A stretch of 64,000 bases of DNA. Origin: Ascidia mentula. Taxonomy: Eukaryota; Chordata; Ascidiacea; Phlebobranchia; Ascidiidae. Below the pieces are notes generated by a model. The model was not told the DNA's origin, made no database searches, and was given only the letters and a program-made list of their open reading frames with translations. Position numbers and translations under genes: made by a program. Every line of letters begins with the position of its first letter. Position 1 is the first letter of the stretch. Of the stretch, positions 55,201 to 64,000 are shown in pieces. The stretch is from contig OX387198.1 of NCBI GenBank assembly GCA_947561715.1, positions 2,046,001 through 2,110,000 of the forward strand, in the 5' to 3' direction.

Positions 55201-56112
55201 ATGCACGGTATCGCAAGCAGTAATTCCATGCTCAGTGGATGATTTGTTCTGAATAAGCTTTTTTCGCATAAAAGAGCAACTGTCAACTTTATGTTAAAAC
55301 TCAAAAGTTCGGTCAGTATTTTCAATATCATAAGTTCAACAATAATTTGTGTTGCAGTAATCAAGAAGGACAGGGGAAACGTCCTGCTCCGTTACCTCTA
55401 CCAACAACTTGACAAAAAGGTGATACGTTATGAATTATGACAATCATTATAGAGGGCATCGCATTACTCCGTTTAATTACAAGTAGGAATACTTGGCAAC
55501 ACGTGGCAGCTTTTATTCCGAATAAATCAGTTGGTGACATATTAAACATTGCTGAAATTTACAGTTTTCAATCGTTTTACATATAGATTGTAAAACCATT
55601 CAGTTCATCACATTTCATTACATTGCTGGTGCTGCCAGCATATTTATTACTATAAGTCGACTCATCTGGCTAAAATAGTTGCAAGTGGTCAACGTTGCGG
55701 TTGCTATGCAGCAGCCTTCATTAGGATGTAACGAAATGTGCGCAAACGCATTGGGGTGAATTGTCGAGGCGCATAAACAGAGAAAGAAACGTTTAAACTA
55801 TTTCCCCCAAAAGAGCCGTCTAACAGTAATGGAGTGTCTTCTTCCAGCAACTTAAAGTTCATTCTGGATACGTGACGTCATTCCAGCGTCAACTTTCATT
55901 CAAACGCACTTTCTTCTATTGTTCGCTAACAATTACTTCCGATTACGTCACAGAACAAATCGGGCGACTCAACCAAGCGTAAAGTCCAGGAAGGTGCCTC
56001 GTCAAGCCACTCAAGCGAGGCGGAACCGCGGCCCAAAGTGGCAAAAGCCACGAATTCTGACGCAATCACTACGTCACGAAGCAGTGACGTGGATGATTCT
56101 GACTTCGATTGA
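43289..56112 (+). CDS. DDA1: DET1- and DDB1-associated protein 1 homologue
   Basis: Exons: start ATG at 43289-43291 spliced to 43379-43465, or an in-frame ATG at 43373; then 44680-44731, 55358-55419 and 55954-56112, about 120 aa. DDA1 is a small subunit of CRL4 (DDB1-CUL4) ubiquitin ligases. Family matches are LLKSLPSYNASNFTKF near the start (human DDA1: FLKGLPVYNKSNFSRF), LSVYISTEASEPQQ, and NVLLRYLYQQLDKK in the penultimate exon, followed by a Ser/Asp-rich tail ending DDSDFD. The typical EKTN before LLRYL is changed (KKDRGN). A 10.6 kb intron (44732-55357) encloses a complete gene on the other strand, and the 1.2 kb intron holds a hAT-type MITE. Confidence 0.85.
43544..44161. mobile_element. 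Non-autonomous hAT-type MITE (618 bp)
   Basis: The element has terminal inverted repeats CATAGGCGCCGA on the left and, reverse-complemented on the right, CATATGCGCCGA (one mismatch in 12). It is flanked on both sides by the 8-bp direct repeat AATATAAT (43536-43543 and 44162-44169), the target-site size typical of hAT transposons. Subterminal GGGTATGCC / GGCATACCC repeats add to the inverted structure near the right end. No transposase is encoded. It sits in a DDA1 intron. Confidence 0.85.
45377..54161 (-). CDS. Type I membrane receptor: F5/8C discoidin, three CUB, TM
   Basis: Twenty exons join in phase to a predicted 836 aa: 53862-54161, 53183-53319, 52652-52733, 52314-52404, 51422-51612, 50984-51079, 50358-50447, 49825-49926, 49125-49214, 48593-48737, 47938-48101, 47358-47545, 47186-47256, 46824-46966, 46643-46684, 46409-46560, 46115-46229, 45772-45897, 45437-45606, 45377-45392. 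A signal peptide (MTLAMLLFVTLLCAIYV) precedes one F5/8 type C domain (CMLPLGMESGNITD to FELLGC), then three CUB domains (for example MNHPQNYDNNANCLWEI; SINYPRNYNSNANCSW; YDHVSIYDGLSDRYLLGKYC), a Thr-rich stalk, a membrane helix (VLVILVLLGIILCC) and an acidic tail of about 140 residues. Likely cell-surface binding or adhesion. The last tiny exon (SWWNN, stop) is the least certain join. Confidence 0.85.
52151..52205 (+). repeat. Dispersed short repeat, copy 1
   Basis: GCTGCAGACAG, a CTGTTTC segment and AGGTCTCATCAGTGCAG recur in the same order and spacing at 60756-60810. Both copies lie in introns. Family unknown. Confidence 0.6.
54162..55357. other. Upstream region of the nested receptor gene within DDA1 intron
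   Basis: No coding exon recognised. A plus-strand frame near 54518-54775 lacks any family resemblance. The promoter of the minus-strand receptor gene should lie here, immediately before 54161. Confidence 0.4.
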
Positions 56113-58643
56113 TTTTAAAGTGTGAAAACTCTTCAGGGGGAATCACCGTTATTTTTTTATGCCTCACACTGTTGTTTTTACCTGGAAAGTTTTCGGTCCA
56201 AAACCAACGAAAAACTGACTTTGAAACTCGCATTAGCAGTTCAGATTAATGGGTTTTAAGTCATTTATCTGTCCACTTAATATAATGCCGGGGACGTTTC
56301 AAGTTCTTGAGTCAAGGAGACAACGTTTAGGGACATTTTGTTGTTTCATGTCAAAAAAGTTCGCTTTGATTTTAGAATTAGAAAATTGTAGAAACTTCTT
56401 GAAACATTTGTAAGAAATTTGTTCCTTGCAATTTCCTTTGTGCAAAAAATGTATTTTTTTCTTGTACTTTAACCTTATGCCTGTTTTAAGAAATACCTTA
56501 CCTGAGCCAGTGGGATGGCTTGGGCCCTTTTATATTATGAATTTCTTACAATATTACTTCAAATGTTCGCGTGATTGCATGATTAATCGTAAAAATGGTT
56601 GGCTTGTTTCTTTGTCACACTTTTTGACGCTATGTTCCATCTTAAAACGCTGGACTTGTCCACCAACCACATAAGATAAAAAAAAATTAAGGTTTAGACT
56701 GGGTCAGGTGGATAGTGTGTTTTGTGGTGACCTGGAAGCGTTTAAGTTTGTTGTACGTAAGTTATCCTTCAAACTTGCCGAAGAAACTTGTTTTGTTCCA
56801 TTCATAAAAAAATGTCAAAATGTCGTTGTGTTTTTATGTATTTTGGTGTTTGTGTCACCAAATTAGCCCCAGATGCAAACAACTGTACGCTATTTAGGAC
56901 ACACACATGAAGGTTGAACACGTGGTTAAATGTTCTACTGTTTGTTACGTCACAAACGGGTTAACCGAAACTTCACCGATCGTTTATTTTTTCAAAAAAA
57001 GTTCCTGTCGGCATCACTTGCGGAAACCCAGTAAAATACCCCAGAGCAAAATAAAATTACCAAAGATTTTTTTTGGATATCTTGAAACGGTTAAGAAGTA
57101 AACTTTCCACGCATTAACTATTTTCAACCGACGCATTGTTGCGTCATAAACACCATTTGGAAGGCTGTGGCAACAACGAACTTAGTTCAAACATTCCTTA
57201 CTCAACAATGCAATGTAATCCAGCAGGTTTTCTTACAGATGTTTACGGTTAAAACTTGGTACATTCCTTGTTCGGAAGCAAACATGTGTAAGTGTTTTCG
57301 GTCACGTGACACAGGCATAACCGCCAATCAGCGGGGGGGTTGTCCCAAAGAAGCAATTACAACCATTTACGGGACTTAAGTTCGTGAAAAGCGGCCATAT
57401 AATTGGTCGGGAACTCGAGAGAAAAAACAAATATAATTGCCCCCTGCCACTTGCAAGATGGAATTGGATTCGCCCAATTGCCAGGTAAATTGCTTGTTAT
57501 TTGAACCTCGACATGCGCCGAAATTCTATTCTGTAACCACCAAAGGCTCGTGTTTCATTTTGAGTTAATGTGCCCTTGCCAGAATCACGTGACTTTGCAA
57601 ATTCAAATAACAACTTTAATAACGGACAAAGTGCACGCATGTGAAACCACTGAATTAAGTTAATGAATTGATAAAAACGGATAAGATGGACAAATATGGT
57701 ATTACTGGGTTAATGGTTAGCGTTGTTCACGCAATTTGTTTTGTTGTTAAACTTGTGCAAGTAACGGACATGCGCGAAAGCTGATGAACCAAGTTTGAGA
57801 AATATTTAACCCTTTAGAAATGAACGACATGGACAAATATGGTGTTGTTAGTGGTTGGGCAAATGGTTAGCGTTGTTCTGGTTGATTCGATCTGTTTTGT
57901 TAACAAGGCTGCACGTGATTTGTCAATCTCTATCACCAGCAAAATTAACTTCGGTGTAATCGATCAACGACCAACACGCCCGGATTAAAAATAAACATTC
58001 AGCGATTCTTCTTGCATTTGAATGCAGTTGATCTGGTCGGGCAAGTCGCGCTTGCCACCAAAACGAATGAGTCATTTTCTTTTCTGCAGCAACTTTTCGT
58101 ATACGTTTTGTGGCAGTTTTAATGGAACAGCGATTTTCGCGACAAGTTTTATTGTCAAATTGTATTAAAAAATACGTAGAACCTTTGAGTTTATATGACG
58201 AAATTGCTTTGCAAATTAGATAATAATTAGTTTTCGGTGGAATGCTGTGTGTTAAAATAACATGAATTTCCCAATGTCCATTATCTACTTTAAGAGCTCA
58301 GATGTTATTTCAAACCTAAATATTCGAACTTATTAAAATTTGGGCGTGAGCCTCTAATCAAGTGCGAGTCAACCAAGTCCGGCTGTACTGTTGTTCTAAT
58401 TGCGTTATACGACCATCCTTCGTCGCCTATCTCTCATATCCAAAAAATTTAACGTTCCAACCGTCTCGCAGGGTGCACTGCGCACTTTAACGGTGCAAGC
58501 ATTAATGGTTATCACATAATTTATCGCCCCGGGGTCCACGCGTAGCCTTTATATGCCGCTTGCTGGCAACCGAAAAAACATCTTCGAAGTGCAGATCGCT
58601 GGAACAAAGCCGTCCCACTTAACAAAGTTTTCAAATCTGAAAC
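56113..58643. other. Gene-poor 2.5 kb interval
   Basis: No confident gene. A possible lone exon, ATG GAA TTG GAT TCG CCC AAT TGC CAG followed by GTAAAT, sits at about 57458 but has no partner. An imperfect duplication lies at about 57688-57760 and 57827-57905 (GACAAATATGGT ... ATGGTTAGCGTTGTTC). Frames here are short and uncharacterised. Confidence 0.4.
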
Positions 58644-61600
58644 ATGATTGAAATGAAGTTTTTCGTCTCTTGCCTAGTTTGCTTGTTGGTCAGTTCCGGG
58701 AAGGCCCAGGATTTTCTGCCAAAGGATTGTGAAGAATATCAGTCGGTGAGTTTTTGTTGCAAACGTAGTCAGATGAGTAAATAACTAAAACAACAGCTAT
58801 GCAAATTTGTAGCTATTCGGTGTCGCAAAACAAAATTATCTTTGTTTTTCTTCTGAAATTCGTCACATTTACAAAATGTCTTGGCAGCCTGCAAACCTAA
58901 TGATCGCGATACGATAGCCGTGATCGCCAAGCAAGGACCTGCGCAGTGGGACGATCCTGCCAATCATACCATTGCATGAAATATTATTGCATTTAAAAAT
59001 GATTGATAAAAAAGTAAATGTAACTTAATTATAAAAAAAAAAACAATAAAATGTGTCACAAAATCAACCCGACGTTGTAACTTTTCAGCTTCGAGTTGTG
59101 AACTGGAATATAATGGCCCCAGTGTGGGTGAATGAATACGCGTTCCACCCAGCTATCATCGACCGGCGGTTGTTGAATGACACTACTAGATTGGAAGCCG
59201 TCATCAAAACCCTCAAACAATCTGACGGGGACGTTCTTCTCTTGCAGGAGGTGTGTTTCAACTTTCCGTCCTAAAATTTTTACAACAAAACCTCTGCAGG
59301 GACTTTTAACGCATTGTAAATATTCTTCATATCATGGTTAATTACTTACCATGGTCAACCTGTGAGACTTAGTTAAAAGGGTCTGACAAAGTAATGTGTT
59401 TAACCGTATGACAAATAGGACCAATTTTATTTCTATCCTATCTGTGCACAGGTTCAATATGATTGGTTGACCCGCATCCAAAGAGAGCTTAGCCCTGAGT
59501 ACGCACTCGCCATATATGGAAGACATATCTTCAACTACTGGCTTTCACATAAGCCCAGACATAGACAATTTATGGTAAGAATGCTTGTTCCAGAACTTTC
59601 TTTTGCAACCGTTCATCATGCCAGATTGCAGACGTGTCCATAAACATTGTTTTTGTGTAAATATTAGGATAGTAAGGAATATCAACCCAGGCTCTATTCT
59701 TTAACATATAAAAAAGTAAATTTTAAAATCTATGACGGTTTAGTCCAGGAAATTCCAAAAAGAGTTACAGACGATCAGCGTCAATGCAATCTTTTATTAA
59801 AATCAGAAAAGTCAATTTCGCCTGTTGACATCGTCAGTTTCTGTTATGTTAAAATAGAATCAGCCTGTTTAGCTTGGGCCAAAATGTCAGCAGTTACGAC
59901 ACAAAAACACCACCGTGAGAAACGTGCGCTCAACCTGACAAATAATTGTGCAAACAAGGCACCTTCGATCAGTGACGTGTGCAGATGCGGTAATAGCTCG
60001 CGAACGTGCGTGAAATTTAGCTGTAACATGAGCTTACTATGTTTGTCTCTGTGCGTTTGTGAGTTTTGCCCCGAGGCCTCCAATCACTGCAATCCGAGAC
60101 ACAAGCGAAAACATCATGTTGCACCTTAGGGGATTTTGTACAATTTTCTGATGACTTAAAGCATGTCTTGCTTGAAGAAATGAAACACGCCAAATGTTAC
60201 TTTATGTTTGCGTTTAAGTTCTTGTCCATTTTACCACGCATTATATATTTAATAATTTTGTATATCGATCATTAGGTTATGTAGCGATACGATAGCTGTG
60301 ATCGCCAAGCAAGGACCTGCGCAGTGGGGCGATCCTGTCAACCGTGCCTTTGCATGAAATATTACTGCTTTCTTTATATCGATTCCTCCTTTGTCTCTAG
60401 GCAAACGGCGGAGCAATATTCTTCCGCTCCTCGAAACTCATCCGCGTCGACGCCCGATCTCTTCGAACCACGTCTTCCGGCAACGTTGTTACCATAGCAA
60501 CGTTTGCACTGAGAAGTAATGGACGCGCCAGTAATCTGCCACGTGTTATTCTGGTCAACGGACAACTGGAACGCGGCATCCTCGGGTTTTCAACTCGAAC
60601 GGCCCAGGTAAGATTTCTATGGGCACGTTCGGATTAGTCACAACTTTTCTGACAACAAGTCAGTTTGTATTTGATTTTGGATATTTGTGGTGGCCGATTT
60701 ACTTGACGTGTTTTGAACATAATGTTGCCTAAGTGTTTTACAATATTCATTCAGTGCTGCAGACAGTCGTGTAAACTGTTTCGACCTACAAGGGTCTCAT
60801 CAGTGCAGAGTGTGCACTACTGTATGTACCTCTTGATGATTGTTATGACTCTTTGCATGTATGCGTAACGGTGATTGTGATATAAGTTCGACCTTTGATA
60901 ACAGAGTAGATTTCTAGTATTGTTGAAGAGAGCTACACGGTGTTATTCATTAAGATGTTGAAAAAACTATTACAAAATTTTTGTCATAGCGTAAAGATGC
61001 TGTCTATTTTTCGCCCTGACAATCAATCGTCCCTTACATTTTGATAGCAAACCAATCTAAAATACTCTTTAGATCCGGACCATTCAGGCTACCTTGCTCC
61101 AGTTAAAACGTCGTCTGCAGACCCGGAAATCTCCTCAGATTATTTGGTCCGGTGACTTCAACACCTTCACCGTTTTTCCTGGATACGCACAAGTCATTAA
61201 ATTTGGATACGAGAATGTGTTTGATGTGAGTAAGCAATGAACTAGAAAACCATGTGTTTTTAATAGATTGTGTGTTTTTATAAGCAGCAGAGTTAATACC
61301 GCGTTTATAGTAAGCTAAACATTCGCTTACGGTATTCATATTTACAAACTTTTTACTTCCTTATGCGCCTGCTTTCATCATGTTTTCACAATTTAAAGAC
61401 ATTCCATATCAATCCTTTCAGCAAACGAAAACTACATTTCCAACTCAATAATTAGTTAAACCCCAAACAAAACCTATCAGTATACTTTCTTCATCAGAAT
61501 GTTTCCATAAAGTCCGTTTATATTTTTCAGTCGCTTGGTGTCGTGAATCCTCCCAATTACTTCCGGTCCATTGGAAGTCCGCATGCCACCAGTTATACGT

Positions 61601-62320
61601 TTGTGGAAAATAACGGAATAATAAACGCCCACATCCAGGTCATCGACTCATTCTTCGACCCAACCGCTGGTAAGTTATCACCAACACACAAACAACATGT
61701 TGTACTTTCTCTGAGAATGATCAACTAAAAAGTACTTCCATTAAACCTACCGCAAAACATATACCTGTTGTTGGTTTGACGATGTGCCTCTTTTTGAAAT
61801 CTCATTTCCGCGTGTTGTAATTATGACGTAACATTGTGCTATAGCCGATCGTTAGTTTGCTCAAAACTTGTCTCATGATGTTTGTCAACATAAGAGTTTC
61901 ACAATAGAAAGAAGTTTTTCGCATATGTGCAAAAACAGCCATGATAAATAACTTGACTTGACGTGTGACGTATGTTTGCCTGCTAGTATAAAAACTAGCG
62001 CAGTGCCAAAGTCAACAGCTGCAATGATGATGAGACATATACGAAACAGTGTGTACATATCTCAATGGTTTTCATGGTATGAAATTCTCACGACTTTTTT
62101 TGCAGACCTTCGAAGCCCTCAAGCTATACTGGATGACCGCAAAGAGGCAATTGCGAACTATGTGGGTTACATCGAACAAACAACCAATTACAACGAAACT
62201 CAAATTGTCGAGTTGTTCGGTTCCTTCCTATTGCAACTGAAGTACAACAACCGGTTAAACGTTGCTCTACGAAAAGGTTCCGACCACACCTACCAACGAT
62301 CCCTCTTCTGCTTGTATTGA
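58644..62320 (+). CDS. Secreted endonuclease/exonuclease/phosphatase-fold protein
   Basis: Seven exons (58644-58745, 59089-59250, 59452-59574, 60401-60607, 61073-61225, 61531-61669, 62106-62320) join in phase to 366 aa. A clear signal peptide (MKFFVSCLVCLLVSSGKAQ) implies secretion. The DNase I-like fold is shown by RVVNWNIMAP at its start, VLLLQE with the metal-binding Glu, GGAIFFRSSKL, and SGDFN with catalytic Asp and Asn. Two usual histidines look absent: the NTHL position reads NGQL, and the terminal IDH position reads IDS (VIDSFFDP). It may therefore be a non-catalytic relative or use altered chemistry. The C-terminal exon (EQTTNYNETQIVELFGSF) is an extra helical tail. Substrate unknown. 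Confidence 0.85.
58906..58990 (+). repeat. Dispersed TGCGCAGTGG element in intron 1
   Basis: An 85-bp element starts GCGATACGATAGCCGTGATCG and ends GAAATATTATTGC. It is nearly identical to the copy in intron 3 of the same gene (60284-60368). The centre, CCTGCGCAGTGGGACGATC, matches elements in the TPR/ZU5 locus. Confidence 0.75.
60284..60368 (+). repeat. Dispersed TGCGCAGTGG element in intron 3
   Basis: Second copy in the same gene, just upstream of the acceptor of the fourth exon. It differs from the intron-1 copy by a handful of substitutions. Confidence 0.75.
60756..60810 (+). repeat. Dispersed short repeat, copy 2
   Basis: Matches 52151-52205 (GCTGCAGACAG ... GGTCTCATCAGTGCAG). It lies in the intron between the fourth and fifth exons of the EEP-fold gene. 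Confidence 0.6.
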
Positions 62321-62942
62321 TTGCGCTTGTGTCTTCTATGCCGCTTTGCATTGTCGCTCTTGCTTGTTTTTCTTTACTTTTGCCATTACTGCTGTAATTC
62401 TTGCACGAAACACCAGCGGTTTTACATTTTGGTTTCATGACTTTGAAAACCGTCAGGCAAATAAATAGATTTCCTCGTATTATCATTCTGTATTGTGAGC
62501 TTAGGGAAACGAAAATTCTCCAAATCTTTGTGAATTTAACTCGCAATAAAATTTTATAAAAAAAAATGTTGTAAAACTATATAAATCTATGGAAGTTATT
62601 TCGATAATGCGGCTTTTACAAATATTAGTCTGGCAACAAAAATGTCTAATAAAATTAATTAACAATTTAGAAAGCTGCTTTCCAATATTATGGCTTTTTT
62701 GCACATAATTTACAATTCATTAACCTAAAAGGAAAGAGGTTTTTACAAGAAAATCCTCTCTCTGATACGCTTGAGTGACTTGACTACGGAACGGTTATTC
62801 CCCTTGGTCATGTGATTGTTTTTGTTGTTGAGCTAAAAGTTGTGAATTCGAAGAGGAACTTTTTACTTTCGATTCTGAGACGATTGTTGTCTCTCACTGG
62901 TTTGACAAATACGCAGTGATTGTCTGACGCTGAGAGGAAGCC
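62321..62942. other. Intergenic, EEP-fold gene to TECPR2
   Basis: AT-rich sequence with no coding signal. AATAAA-type strings (about 62459-62465 and 62545-62551) are plausible polyadenylation signals for the upstream gene. The promoter of TECPR2 should lie in the last few hundred bases. Confidence 0.5.
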
Positions 62943-64000
62943 ATGGGTGAAAAGACTTTCGTTCAGGATTTCCCGTTGGCTCACGACGTTTTCGCATCCA
63001 TCCCACAAAAGTTTTACGTCGGTTTCAGGAGCGTTGAATTGGAAGTGACATCTTTTGATGCCACAAAGTCTCACGTTGTCTTGGGAACGAACTCGGGCTG
63101 CGCATTTTTGCACAACCGTGATTCTGGAACTGTGATAAAAATAATTGCAAATGTGAGTTATGGCTTGAATGTTGTTTATGCTAGGATAAGTGCTTTTGCC
63201 AAAAATTATAATCACACACCAGAAACGTTTAATTTCTTAGCAATTAATCTGTATTTTGTACCAAATTTAGCTGATACATATTGTACTGGCAATTGACTTG
63301 TGCAACTGGGCCCGAATGGCAGTGAATAACTTTGCAAAGTTCACACTTTTACATTTAGATTACATGAAATGTGTTTGGATTCAGTTTCTGTTTCCATAAG
63401 ATATTAACAGGAGCAAACTGTTATTTGTCTGAAGACTGGTGTTAGGTTTCCAAAGTATTTTGTGCCTTCTCCATTGCACACACAGTCTTGAGATGTCTTG
63501 TAACTATTCTTAATACTTTCCAGCAAAATAACCGTGACGTTGTGACTTGTGTGAAAATACTAATCGGTTTGGATTATCAAATAGCTCTTGGAACAAGTGA
63601 TGGAAATGTTGTGATTGTGATATTTTCCACAACTGTGGCAGGCACAACAAAACAGGTGTATATTCAATATAAATGCAAAATACAGTTTATATGTGTTAAA
63701 TGTAATTTAATTCAGTCAAAATGAATTGCAACAACAACCTTTATGTCATTTTGTGATGACCTTAACAAAAAAACAACTAAAAATTGTGTAGCATGCGGTT
63801 AATATAATGTGTAATCTGTTTTTGCACTATTTTCGATCATTTTTGGCATGAGAATAATTTATGTGTGTATGTAGAAATATTTTTTCCAGTTTTTTGAAAA
63901 AAAAACATTAATGATGAATGGAGGAAATGAGGAAATATTTTAAATTAACTTTGTGATCAAATCGTAGGTGAAGAAGTTTAGTCTGGGGAAGTTACACAAT
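62943..64000 (+). CDS. TECPR2: Tectonin beta-propeller repeat-containing protein 2, 5' end (partial)
   Basis: Exons 62943-63152, 63524-63655 and 63968-64000 (continuing off the window) are all phase 0 and encode the first 125 residues. TECPR2 is a large WD/tectonin-repeat protein that binds LC3-family proteins and acts in autophagy and ER export. The start aligns well with the vertebrate N-terminal WD propeller as I recall it: IPQKFYVGFRSVELEVTSFD, VLGTNSGCAFLHNR, then VTCVKILIGLDYQIALGTSDG and VKKFSLGKLHN. The start ATG is the first in a long open exon. The rest of the gene (tectonin repeats) is outside the window. Confidence 0.85.

Noticed and set aside
62124..62546. 140-aa minus-strand frame
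   Set aside because: It is antisense to the last exon of the EEP-fold gene, whose splice phase and sequence are well supported.

Overview
The window is eukaryotic DNA: genes are split by many short GT-AG introns, there are no operons, GT microsatellites are common and intergenic DNA is AT-rich. Recognisable animal genes (ATP synthase beta, DDA1, TECPR2, a discoidin/CUB receptor) and the compact layout point to an invertebrate deuterostome, most likely a tunicate such as Ciona. That assignment is an inference from gene content and style, not from a database match.

Left half (1 to about 36.6 kb): a recently expanded complex locus. Units of 6,034 and 6,035 bp (B and C) are nearly identical, and A and D are close relatives. 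Each unit holds a two-exon gene for a 268-303 aa helical, TPR-like protein (copies start at 3052, 12767, 18742, 24777, 30811), then an array of tiny symmetric exons. Basic exons of 111 nt ('alpha') alternate with acidic serine-rich exons of 69-72 nt ('beta'); both are phase 1-1. Two arrays run into complete 3' halves of a ZU5-UPA-like gene (8570-9950 and 35128-36554). In A-D the unit keeps only the exon just before ZU5 ('gamma') and lacks ZU5. The first ZU5 copy also drags along one orphan ATP5F1B exon (10925-11069), so the ancestral duplicated block reached into the neighbouring ATP synthase gene. TPR copies B and C are chimeras that share a nonsense codon.

Middle (37.8-42 kb): a complete 11-exon ATP5F1B on the minus strand, tail-to-tail with ZU5 copy 2. 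It is head-to-head, over about 1.3 kb, with a plus-strand DDA1 homologue (43.3-56.1 kb). A 10.6 kb DDA1 intron contains a whole minus-strand gene (45377-54161, 20 exons, predicted 836 aa): signal peptide, F5/8C discoidin, three CUB domains, Thr-rich stalk, one membrane helix and a cytoplasmic tail. Another DDA1 intron holds a 618-bp hAT-type MITE with an 8-bp target duplication.

Right end (56.1-64 kb): a gene-poor 2.5 kb stretch, a secreted endonuclease/exonuclease/phosphatase-fold protein (58644-62320) that appears to lack both catalytic histidines, and the first exons of TECPR2, which runs off the window.

The left locus is the best candidate for an undescribed system: a fast-evolving cluster pairing TPR-like proteins with a ZU5-UPA protein whose N-terminal region is built from a variable number of oppositely charged exon modules. 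ZU5-UPA occurs elsewhere in PIDD, UNC5 and NLRP1/CARD8; any immune or death-signalling role here is inference. Exon joins were worked out by eye from splice sites and reading phase.
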